From IMG/VR virus record IMGVR_UViG_3300010354_000328, positions 1 through 32,386 of that record: a stretch of 32,386 nt of DNA; one strand, given 5' to 3'. The stretch comes from a virus. Position numbers and translations under genes: made by a program. Below are positions 26,902 through 30,819 of this stretch, piece after piece. The notes below the pieces were generated by a model. It worked only from the letters and a program-made list of their open reading frames with translations. It did not search any database and had not been told where the DNA came from. Positions within the stretch are counted from its first letter, which is position 1. Each line of letters opens with the position of its first letter.

Positions 26902-27663
26902 TCAAATGATTCGACTTTTTTCATGACCAACACGAACCCGAGGGTCGCACCAGATTTCGAATCCAGCATTGATAGCATCGAGACAGAACGAGACGTCTTC
27001 TCCACACATATCTTGAACATCACCAGACTCAAAGACTTGCATCTTCGGAGCGAACCAAGGATACTTCATATCAGGATGCTCAAATACACCCTTCTTAATG
27101 AGAACCCAACCAAATCCAGTGTAATCCACAGTGAATGGTTTACGGCGCTTTGTGATACTTTCAATGGTTTCGTGATTCATCACGCCTCCATTAGTACGGA
27201 AGTCATCTTCTTCCAGCCAATGAGCAACTGATGTAGTGCGACCATCTTCGGTGCAATACCAACCAGCAGCAATGTCCTTTTCCATCAAGATCAACTGCCA
27301 GAATCTTTCTGTGTTGAAAACAATGTCACTATCAATCCAGAGTTGGTAATCATAGGTGAGTTTACCATCCCATGGGAGTTGATCGGGACCACGGAGAACA
27401 TTTGCACCTAAGCACTTGCAACGTGCAAAGTTAACCATTGAAGAATAATCTTGAGAGATTTGAATACTTGCACCTGCTTGCACAAGATCAAAACAGAGTT
27501 GTACAAAGTTTTTGAGAAATGTAAATGAACAACCTCTGCCAGGCATACAAAAAACAATCGCTTTACCGCGTACCATTTCTCTTGCCTTATCCCAGTCCCA
27601 CTCTTGTTCTTGTGCTTGTGGTTTGACTGGGGTTTTTGCTTTTACAGTAAATCCTTTAGCCAT
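26902..27663 (-). CDS. GT-A fold glycosyltransferase-like protein, 253 aa
   Basis: This 253-residue protein looks like a GT-A glycosyltransferase. RGKAIVFCMPGRGCSFTFLK begins the nucleotide-binding fold (from about residue 32), and YDYQLWIDSDIVF (about 104-116) contains the D111-S-D113 metal and sugar-nucleotide motif. Conserved later segments are TVDYTGFGWVLIKKGVF (about 178-194) and CGEDVSFCLDAINAGFEIW (about 218-236), the latter resembling the ED acceptor-side motif of these enzymes. A near-consensus sigma70 promoter (27687-27715) gives a 23-nt gap to the ATG, unlike the late genes around it. Phage enzymes of this kind may modify a virion or host glycan, but the substrate is unknown. Confidence 0.78.
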   Translation of the reverse strand: MAKGFTVKAKTPVKPQAQEQEWDWDKAREMVRGKAIVFCMPGRGCSFTFLKNFVQLCFDLVQAGASIQISQDYSSMVNFARCKCLGANVLRGPDQLPWDGKLTYDYQLWIDSDIVFNTERFWQLILMEKDIAAGWYCTEDGRTTSVAHWLEEDDFRTNGGVMNHETIESITKRRKPFTVDYTGFGWVLIKKGVFEHPDMKYPWFAPKMQVFESGDVQDMCGEDVSFCLDAINAGFEIWCDPRVRVGHEKSRII

Positions 27664-27686
27664 AAGATAAAACGTTTTACTTCAGA

Positions 27687-27715
27687 ATCATACAATAATA
27701 TGTAGCGTTTGTCAA
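27687..27715 (-). promoter_or_regulatory. Sigma70-type promoter for the glycosyltransferase
   Basis: The minus strand carries a perfect -35 TTGACA (27710-27715), a 17-bp spacer and a -10 TATGAT (27687-27692). The ATG of the glycosyltransferase is 23 nt downstream. The TGA inside the -35 is also the stop codon of the preceding gene (GAT TGA). It is the best host-like promoter in the AT-rich part of the window. Confidence 0.85.
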
Positions 27716-27891
27716 TCCATTGGATTTATAAAAACTTCTTTATAACTTAGATCCGAAACATTATAATCTGTCTTCATCAACCCAACCATACGATTCATTG
27801 TTTTCCAAGTAATATCAAATTCATTTTCTGGTATCAAATCCATTAAGCATTTATTTTTTCCATAAATTTGATATATTTTAACTTTATTCAT
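27712..27891 (-). CDS. Hypothetical small protein, 59 aa
   Basis: This 59-residue protein begins MNKVKIYQIYGKNKCLMDLI and ends YKEVFINPMD. I chose the ATG at 27891 because it overlaps the preceding AbrB-like gene's stop by eight bases (ATGAATAA) and has a GAGAGAA purine stretch just before it; a start further upstream would extend it inside that gene. The protein looks like a small alpha/beta fold with a strand near the N-terminus. I do not recognise a family. Its TGA stop lies inside the -35 of the glycosyltransferase promoter. Confidence 0.68.
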   Translation of the reverse strand: MNKVKIYQIYGKNKCLMDLIPENEFDITWKTMNRMVGLMKTDYNVSDLSYKEVFINPMD

Positions 27892-28060
27892 ATTCTCTCT
27901 CAGTAAGTATGAGATCATTTCCTTCTATGGAAAATTTGATCTCAGTATCTTCATACCAAGATAGTTCATTTGCAACCCATTCAGGAATTACAATATTATA
28001 TTTCCCAGTAATTGGATCAACCTGTATGGATTCAAAATTTTCCCCGCGATTTTTTTTCAT
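27884..28060 (-). CDS. AbrB/SpoVT-like swapped-hairpin protein, 58 aa
   Basis: This 58-residue protein resembles the AbrB/SpoVT/MazE-type swapped-hairpin DNA-binding domain. After a basic start (MKKNRGENFESIQVDPITGK) comes the strand YNIVIPEWVANELSWYEDTE, where IPEWVANEL fits the usual IP-x-x-[LV]-x-x-x-L pattern, then IKFSIEGNDLILTERE, the second hairpin. Such domains dimerise and act as transition-state regulators or antitoxins. I use the ATG at 28060; an in-frame TTG at 28081 is possible. A TATAAT (28089-28094) lies 28 nt upstream of this ATG. It is coupled by overlap to the following 59-residue gene. Family assignment is by pattern only. Confidence 0.68.
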   Translation of the reverse strand: MKKNRGENFESIQVDPITGKYNIVIPEWVANELSWYEDTEIKFSIEGNDLILTEREYE

Positions 28061-28088
28061 ATCTGGTATATTTGATTTCAATTTTTAG

Positions 28089-28094
28089 ATTATA
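28089..28094 (-). promoter_or_regulatory. Candidate -10 for the AbrB-like gene
   Basis: The minus strand reads TATATAATC, containing a perfect TATAAT, 28 nt before the chosen ATG. No good -35 is present at 16-18 bp (AAAATT at 17). The distance matches the other promoters in the right half of the window, but in AT-rich DNA this could be chance. Confidence 0.4.
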
Positions 28095-28257
28095 TAGTGA
28101 CCTTATTGCAAAATTTTTATGTCGAAAATTTTTTTCATTTTGAATGTAATATTACTCTCGCTTGGGTAACACTTTATAGCTTAAGGGATCCATTGGTTTT
28201 TATAACGCGCCCCGCGCCACGGGGACGGCGGCGGGGGGGACTGCTGATCACGAACGC
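28095..28257. other. Non-coding junction between AT-rich and GC-rich DNA
   Basis: I see no gene in this stretch. The left half (to about 28,190) is AT-rich and on the minus strand contains weak late-promoter-like sites such as GCTATAAAGTG and GTTATAAAAACC. The right half turns abruptly GC-rich, with a small hairpin at 28210-28224 (CCCCG and CGGGG arms around five bases) and a run of seven Gs. It separates the mini-gene array from the AbrB-like gene. Confidence 0.6.
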
Positions 28258-28283
28258 AAAGGGGGCAGGCAGTGCCCACCCCC
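28258..28283 (-). terminator. Terminator-like hairpin after the first GC-rich gene
   Basis: Eight bases after the stop of the 80-residue gene the minus strand can fold GGGGG and CCCCC arms around an inner GGC/GCC stem, separated by a small internal loop, followed by only three Ts. It is in the right place for an intrinsic terminator, but the T run is weak. Confidence 0.45.
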
Positions 28284-28291
28284 GTCGTTGA

Positions 28292-28534
28292 TCAGAAGCG
28301 GCAGGCGAGCGGGGAGTGCCCCACGCGCTCTGCCAGGCGATCACGGGCAGCAGCGATCCGATCGGCGCGGTGGGTTGCCTTGGCGGCGGCGATGGCAGCG
28401 GGCAGGTCCTTCACCATAGAGGCGCCCAGTCCACGGGCAGGGGTCATGGTGCTGCCACGTCCGCTGCTCACGCGGATCGCCTGTCCTTTCACGTTCAGGT
28501 CGGAGGAACGAACGGTGCCGATTGCGCGGGTCAT
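28292..28534 (-). CDS. Hypothetical basic protein of the mini-gene array, 80 aa
   Basis: This 80-residue protein begins MTRAIGTVRSSDLNVKGQAI and has an alanine- and arginine-rich second half (LPAAIAAAKATHRADRIAAA, about residues 44-63) that should form a helix. I do not recognise a family. The start lies 31 nt downstream of the -10 of a strong sigma70-type promoter (28566-28593), a slightly longer distance than for its neighbours, and there is no Shine-Dalgarno. Frames on the opposite strand also stay open here because of the GC content, so the call rests on the promoter, the following hairpin and the tandem arrangement. Confidence 0.6.
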   Translation of the reverse strand: MTRAIGTVRSSDLNVKGQAIRVSSGRGSTMTPARGLGASMVKDLPAAIAAAKATHRADRIAAARDRLAERVGHSPLACRF

Positions 28535-28565
28535 GAGAGGAGGGGGGGTTGGTTGAACTGAGAGT

Positions 28566-28593
28566 ATTGTAGCAGATCGGGGGCAGGGGTCAA
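28566..28593 (-). promoter_or_regulatory. Sigma70-type promoter with stop codon in the -35
   Basis: On the minus strand -35 TTGACC (28588-28593), a 16-bp spacer, and an extended -10, TGC followed by TACAAT (28566-28571), then ACTCTCAG. The TGA inside the -35 is the stop codon of the upstream 68-residue gene. The promoter drives the 80-residue gene 31 nt downstream. Confidence 0.82.
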
Positions 28594-28796
28594 CCCTGCA
28601 GGGAACGCCACCCGCTCACGGGGCAACGAACATCGGGGGAGAGGGTCTCAGAGTACTGGGCGGCGATGGCGGCAGTGGGCACACCCCAGTGCTGGTATCC
28701 AGTGGGGCGGTAGGCGTTGCGCTCCTGATCAGCACGGGAGATCCATTTGATCTGACGGGTCTGGAGGTCAGAGCACATGGAGAGGGGGAAGATCAT
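28590..28796 (-). CDS. Hypothetical protein of the mini-gene array, 68 aa
   Basis: This 68-residue protein begins MIFPLSMCSDLQTRQIKWIS and contains RPTGYQHWGVPTAAIAAQYS, a well-patterned tryptophan and tyrosine segment that argues for real coding sequence. An internal start (MCSDLQ, six codons in) is possible. The chosen ATG lies 21 nt downstream of the -10 at 28818-28823, like its neighbours. No Shine-Dalgarno is visible (the leader is C-rich). The stop codon overlaps the next promoter's -35. I do not recognise a family. Confidence 0.65.
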   Translation of the reverse strand: MIFPLSMCSDLQTRQIKWISRADQERNAYRPTGYQHWGVPTAAIAAQYSETLSPDVRCPVSGWRSLQG

Positions 28797-28817
28797 GGGA
28801 GGGGGTGGTTTGAGAGT

Positions 28818-28845
28818 ATTGTAGCAGATCGGCGGCAGGGGTCAA
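28818..28845 (-). promoter_or_regulatory. Sigma70-type promoter with stop codon in the -35
   Basis: On the minus strand -35 TTGACC (28840-28845), a 16-bp spacer, and an extended -10, TGC then TACAAT (28818-28823), then ACTCTCA. From -35 to -10 it is almost identical to the promoter at 28566-28593. The TGA in the -35 is the stop codon of the 59-residue gene upstream. Confidence 0.82.
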
Positions 28846-29021
28846 TCCATCCCCAATGCCGCTTTCAGATCCTGGTATGCTGCCAACCAATGAGCAGCGT
28901 CGGCGTGGTTGCCCTTGGTGCTCTCATCACAGGCGATGCAGAGCAGGGCGGTGCGGACGGTTCCCCACGTGCGCTCAGGCAGAGTGACGGTGGTGAGGGT
29001 GGCAGGATTCCAGGAGGTCAT
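28842..29021 (-). CDS. Hypothetical protein of the mini-gene array, 59 aa
   Basis: This 59-residue protein begins MTSWNPATLTTVTLPERTWG and ends in an amphipathic helix (DAAHWLAAYQDLKAALGMD, about residues 41-59); two cysteines sit in the middle (LLCIACDES). I chose the ATG at 29021 because it lies 22 nt from the -10 block at 29044-29049 and directly after a leader sequence (CCGCAACGGACCT) that is repeated before another gene of the array. An upstream in-frame start would lie before the promoter. I recognise no family. Confidence 0.7.
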   Translation of the reverse strand: MTSWNPATLTTVTLPERTWGTVRTALLCIACDESTKGNHADAAHWLAAYQDLKAALGMD

Positions 29022-29043
29022 GAGGTCCGTTGCGGATGAGAGT

Positions 29044-29049
29044 ATTGTA
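29044..29049 (-). promoter_or_regulatory. -10 block with CTCTCA tract
   Basis: The minus strand reads TGCTACAATACTCTCA, an extended -10 identical to those at 28566 and 28818, 22 nt before the ATG at 29021. A consensus -35 is not present at the right spacing (GTGACC is only 11 bp upstream), so strength must come from the extended -10 or another factor. Confidence 0.65.
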
Positions 29050-29062
29050 GCAGGTCGGGGGG

Positions 29063-29224
29063 TCACTGCCCGTTGGTGTAGTCTCCGATGATGACCCCAT
29101 TGCAGCGGACCTGGGCGTAACCGTACTCTTCAGAGAGGTCCAGGCAGAGGTCCCAGGCACGGTCCTCATCGGTGGTCGTGTTCTCCCAGGGAGCGGAGGG
29201 GCAGATCACGTCGTAGCGGGTCAT
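29063..29224 (-). CDS. Hypothetical acidic protein of the mini-gene array, 53 aa
   Basis: This 53-residue protein begins MTRYDVICPSAPWENTTTDE and continues with an acidic helix (DRAWDLCLDLSEEYGYAQVR) and a final strand (CNGVIIGDYTNGQ). The start has one of the best ribosome sites of the array (AAAGGAAAC just upstream) and lies 23 nt from a perfect TATAAT (29248-29253). I recall comparable short acidic proteins in cyanophages but cannot name a family. Two cysteines are present. The stop codon lies in the G/C-rich stretch just upstream of the next -10 block. Confidence 0.75.
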   Translation of the reverse strand: MTRYDVICPSAPWENTTTDEDRAWDLCLDLSEEYGYAQVRCNGVIIGDYTNGQ

Positions 29225-29247
29225 TTGGTTTCCTTTGAACTGAGAGA

Positions 29248-29253
29248 ATTATA
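29248..29253 (-). promoter_or_regulatory. -10 block with CTCTCAG tract
   Basis: The minus strand reads TATAATTCTCTCAGTTCAAA, a perfect -10 with the tract shared by the other mini-gene promoters, 23 nt before the ATG at 29224. No clear -35 at 16-18 bp. Confidence 0.65.
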
Positions 29254-29258
29254 GGGGG

Positions 29259-29426
29259 TCAGCGGCGGATCAGGTCGCCTGCGGTGTACAGTGCGTCTGC
29301 TGTCACATGGCGGACGGGTTGAATCGGTTCCCAGAGCAACCACAGGAGGACAGCGGCGACGGAGAGGCGGACCATGGTCTGGCGGTGATAGGATGCGGAG
29401 CGGGAACGGGTCAGAGCGCGGATCAT
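29259..29426 (-). CDS. Small membrane protein of the mini-gene array, 55 aa
   Basis: This 55-residue protein begins MIRALTRSRSASYHRQTMVR, a strongly basic N-terminus, followed by one hydrophobic segment (LSVAAVLLWLLWEPI, about residues 21-35) and a polar C-terminus (ADALYTAGDLIRR). By the positive-inside rule it would be a single-pass protein with the N-terminus in the cytoplasm. The ATG overlaps the stop of the upstream gene by four bases (ATGA), so it is translationally coupled and needs no promoter of its own. An internal start (MVRLSVAAV) would leave only the membrane part. Function unknown; phage mini-proteins of this shape can target host membranes, which is inference. Confidence 0.62.
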   Translation of the reverse strand: MIRALTRSRSASYHRQTMVRLSVAAVLLWLLWEPIQPVRHVTADALYTAGDLIRR

Positions 29427-29581
29427 CGCCCATCCCAGACCTGAGAGGTCCAACCGTCGCGCATCATGCGGCGGCGATCATAGGCGTCGGCATCCATGAG
29501 GTCATCATGCTCCAGGTCCTCACCCCACTGACCAAGGGCAGCGCCCCACTGGGGGAAGGTCAGGTCGTCGGTGTTGGTCAT
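29423..29581 (-). CDS. Hypothetical acidic protein of the mini-gene array, 52 aa
   Basis: This 52-residue acidic protein begins MTNTDDLTFPQWGAALGQWG and continues EDLEHDDLMDADAYDRRRMM. I chose the ATG at 29581, 22 nt downstream of the TATACT -10 at 29604-29609; the frame extends further upstream but those codons lie over the promoter and terminator. It overlaps the next gene by four bases. The tryptophan spacing and acidic helix argue for a real, folded mini-protein, possibly a binder of a host target (inference). No family recognised. Confidence 0.68.
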   Translation of the reverse strand: MTNTDDLTFPQWGAALGQWGEDLEHDDLMDADAYDRRRMMRDGWTSQVWDGR

Positions 29582-29603
29582 CGGGTTCGTTTGATCTGGA
29601 ATC

Positions 29604-29637
29604 AGTATAGAGGCAAAAGGGAGGGGTCTCCCCCTCC
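29604..29637 (-). promoter_or_regulatory. Composite terminator-promoter element
   Basis: On the minus strand a hairpin (GGAGGGG and CCCCTCC arms around GAGA, 29620-29637) followed by CTTTT forms an intrinsic terminator for the 43-residue gene. The hairpin runs straight into TATACT (29604-29609), a -10 that is 22 nt before the next ATG; the matching -35 position lies in the hairpin (GGGAGA, weak). Outer bases GGC and GCC flank the hairpin as in two other copies of this design. Confidence 0.65.
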
Positions 29638-29649
29638 GTTGTGCCACTA

Positions 29650-29781
29650 TCAGAATTGGATCTCCTGGTCGGTGGGTTCGGCGGCAGCGTCCTCAGGAGA
29701 GGCAATGGTCTCCAGGATCTGCAGGATCTGCTCACCGTTGCTACCTTGACGGAGCAGGGAGAGAGCAAGTTCGCGGGACAT
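29650..29781 (-). CDS. Conserved small cyanophage protein, 43 aa
   Basis: This 43-residue protein begins MSRELALSLLRQGSNGEQIL and continues with QILETIASPEDAAAEP. I recall small proteins with almost this N-terminus (SRELALSLLRQG, GEQIL) in several T4-like cyanophages, always unnamed. The first 27 residues look like two short helices and resemble a mini helical hairpin. The ATG is at 29781; no clear promoter of the array's standard type lies 20-30 nt upstream, although a TGATACAAA sequence is close by. A terminator-like hairpin follows the gene. Confidence 0.75.
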   Translation of the reverse strand: MSRELALSLLRQGSNGEQILQILETIASPEDAAAEPTDQEIQF

Positions 29782-29815
29782 AGTGTGTTTGTATCAGTGT
29801 GGTTTGCTGGGCGGA

Positions 29816-29843
29816 GAATGTTTACTGACCCCTCCGCCTAATG
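29816..29843. other. Hairpin in the gap before the 43-aa gene
   Basis: Within the 88-bp gap between the 60- and 43-residue genes, GGCGGAG and CTCCGCC are perfect complements separated by about 15 bases. There is no T run on either side, so this may be a weak terminator of the upstream gene or a leader structure. Coordinates are approximate to a few bases. Confidence 0.4.
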
Positions 29844-29869
29844 GGTCACGGGTTCAGGGTGCCAGTGCC

Positions 29870-30052
29870 TCAGGCGGCACAGGGTTCGGGAATCAGGCGC
29901 AGCACGTCATCCTCCCAGCGGTAGAAGGTCAGGATGTCTTCGTAGGCGGCGTCAATGGCACGGCAGGCATCCGCTTTCAGGATGGCATTGCGGCACTGCT
30001 CAGCGATCTCATCAATGCTGCAGGCGCGGTCGGTGGCGGGGTTGTAGCGCAT
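29870..30052 (-). CDS. Hypothetical protein of the mini-gene array, 60 aa
   Basis: This 60-residue protein begins MRYNPATDRACSIDEIAEQC and is mostly helical (RNAILKADACRAIDAAYEDI), ending in DILTFYRWEDDVLRLIPEPC. That tail resembles the end of the 77-residue protein elsewhere in the array (EILTFKRREDGILEQV), which suggests a shared short motif or common origin. Four cysteines are present. The ATG lies 24 nt after the -10 block at 30077-30082. Function unknown. Confidence 0.7.
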   Translation of the reverse strand: MRYNPATDRACSIDEIAEQCRNAILKADACRAIDAAYEDILTFYRWEDDVLRLIPEPCAA

Positions 30053-30076
30053 GGGGTTCAGGTGTGAACTGAGAGA

Positions 30077-30082
30077 ATTGTA
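30077..30082 (-). promoter_or_regulatory. -10 block with CTCTCAG tract
   Basis: The minus strand reads TACAATTCTCTCAGTTCA, nearly the same as the block at 29248, 24 nt before the ATG of the 60-residue gene. No convincing -35 at standard spacing. Confidence 0.62.
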
Positions 30083-30123
30083 GGGCAGTCTTTAGGGCGC
30101 TGCCGTTCCCAGTGTGCCAGAGG

Positions 30124-30219
30124 TCAGACCGTCACCCTCCAACCACAGCGGGGGCAGGAAGGATGCCCACCGCAGGGGCAGGATGCGGCAACGGTCAGGG
30201 GGTCGTTGGAGCGGAGCAT
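30124..30219 (-). CDS. 31-residue putative zinc-binding mini-protein
   Basis: This 31-codon frame starts at the ATG at 30219 and stops at TGA 30126-30124. Its centre, SCPCGGHPSCPRCGW, places C14, C16, H19, C22 and C25 in a C-x-C-x2-H-x2-C-x2-C arrangement, a plausible single zinc site. The start is well supported: a TGAGGGA ribosome site lies just upstream, and the CATACT -10 of a composite terminator-promoter is 23 nt away, the spacing of the other array genes. I know no named family; a role in binding a host protein or nucleic acid is a guess. Confidence 0.6.
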   Translation of the reverse strand: MLRSNDPLTVAASCPCGGHPSCPRCGWRVTV

Positions 30220-30242
30220 TGGAATCCCTCAGGAACAAACGT

Positions 30243-30277
30243 AGTATGGCACGGGATCGGGGGGTCCTCAACCCCCC
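30243..30277 (-). promoter_or_regulatory. Composite terminator-promoter element
   Basis: On the minus strand GGGGGGT and ACCCCCC pair around TGAGG (30259-30277), 20 bases after the stop of the 77-residue gene. The loop supplies a -35, TTGAGG (30266-30271), with a 17-bp spacer to CATACT (30243-30248), 23 nt before the zinc-binding mini-gene. Outer GGCAC and GTGCC flanks extend the symmetry. There is no T run, so termination may be weak. Confidence 0.68.
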
Positions 30278-30297
30278 GTGTGCCAGTTAGTCGGGTG

Positions 30298-30531
30298 TCA
30301 CACTTGCTCCAGGATGCCATCCTCACGGCGCTTAAATGTCAGGATCTCCTGCAGGGCAGGGATCTGCTCAATCCAGCGCATCTCCATCTTGGTATAATCA
30401 TACCCCTGATCTTTCAGTTCCTTAGTGTAGGCAACTGCTGCAGAGTGATAGTCAAACAAGCGGAGAGAACTGAAGTCTTCGCCTTCATAATCCCATCCAC
30501 CGATCACAGCGTAGGCGCGGGGCAGAGTCAT
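30298..30531 (-). CDS. Hypothetical protein of the mini-gene array, 77 aa
   Basis: This 77-residue protein begins MTLPRAYAVIGGWDYEGEDF and continues SSLRLFDYHSAAVAYTKELK, an alpha/beta pattern with a likely strand-helix unit (YAVIGGWDYEGE, then the helix SAAVAYTKELKDQGY). I recall short cyanophage proteins with the VIGGWDYEGE segment, unnamed. Its C-terminal EILTFKRREDGILEQV resembles that of the 60-residue protein. The ATG lies 22 nt from the -10 block at 30554-30559, behind a leader identical except at two positions to that of the 59-residue gene. Confidence 0.78.
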   Translation of the reverse strand: MTLPRAYAVIGGWDYEGEDFSSLRLFDYHSAAVAYTKELKDQGYDYTKMEMRWIEQIPALQEILTFKRREDGILEQV

Positions 30532-30553
30532 CAGGTCCGTTGCGGTTGAGAGT

Positions 30554-30559
30554 ATTGTA
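30554..30559 (-). promoter_or_regulatory. -10 block with CTCTCA tract
   Basis: The minus strand reads TACAATACTCTCA followed by ACCGCAACGGACCT, 22 nt before the ATG at 30531. Upstream is a GC-rich run (GGGGCGCCACCCCC) right after the preceding stop codon, and no consensus -35. Confidence 0.65.
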
Positions 30560-30573
30560 GGGGGTGGCGCCCC

Positions 30574-30819
30574 TCAGAATGCCACCAGTTGGTCCAGATC
30601 CCATTGTGGCACAACCGCCACCGTAGCAAGGGTGCTGGCATTCTCTGCCAGCCAGCGGTTGACATGCTTGCTGGTGGTGACGCTATGCTTCACAGCAGTC
30701 CGCATCCAACCCTTGCCAGGCACCAGGGCGGCGACGGGGGTGGAGTAGGAGAACAGGACCTCAGTCCCGTCTGCCAGGGAGACCTGGGTTTGATTGCTGC
30801 CGATGGGTTGAACCTTCAT
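30574..30819 (-). CDS. DUF8033-like protein, 81 aa
   Basis: This 81-residue protein begins MKVQPIGSNQTQVSLADGTE and contains VLFSYSTPVAALVPGKGW (about residues 22-39) and KHSVTTSKHVNRWLAEN (about 44-60). The pattern of a short beta sheet with SYxTPVA and an SVTTSKHxNxWL helix matches small cyanophage proteins now grouped as DUF8033, as I recall. Function unknown. Unlike the rest of the array it has a long 5' region: no -10 block is seen at 20-30 nt, the best candidates being TAAGAT (30877-30882) and a TATAAT block (30940-30945). An AGAGGA ribosome site precedes the ATG. Confidence 0.75.
   Translation of the reverse strand: MKVQPIGSNQTQVSLADGTEVLFSYSTPVAALVPGKGWMRTAVKHSVTTSKHVNRWLAENASTLATVAVVPQWDLDQLVAF

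Noticed and set aside
26898-27032. An N-terminal extension of the 54-aa gene into the glycosyltransferase
   Set aside because: The extra residues are an out-of-frame reading of the glycosyltransferase; the ATG right after its stop gives the expected small protein.
28200-28250. G- and C-rich runs at the GC cliff as a G-quadruplex or an origin
   Set aside because: Only one long G run and one small hairpin are visible; there are no iterons, and an AT-rich unwinding region next to it is common here, so neither claim is supported.
28272-28561. Two overlapping plus-strand frames opposite the 80-aa gene
   Set aside because: No promoter or ribosome site on the plus strand, while the minus strand has a strong promoter. 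I kept only the minus-strand gene, with moderate confidence.
28975-29169. A 64-codon minus-strand frame overlapping two array genes
   Set aside because: It crosses a -10 block and competes with two genes that have proper promoters and a ribosome site.
29291-29749. A 152-codon plus-strand frame in the GC-rich array
   Set aside because: High GC keeps antisense frames open. It runs across three minus-strand genes and a terminator-promoter element, and has no ribosome site or recognisable protein pattern.
30112-30549. A 145-codon plus-strand frame
   Set aside because: It covers the zinc-site gene and the 77-aa gene, both with promoters on the minus strand, and reads as low-pattern sequence.
28560-30560. 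The repeated CTCTCA/TACAAT blocks as a CRISPR array or transposon ends
   Set aside because: The spacing is irregular, the intervening sequences are genes, and the blocks sit at fixed distance from start codons, which fits promoters.
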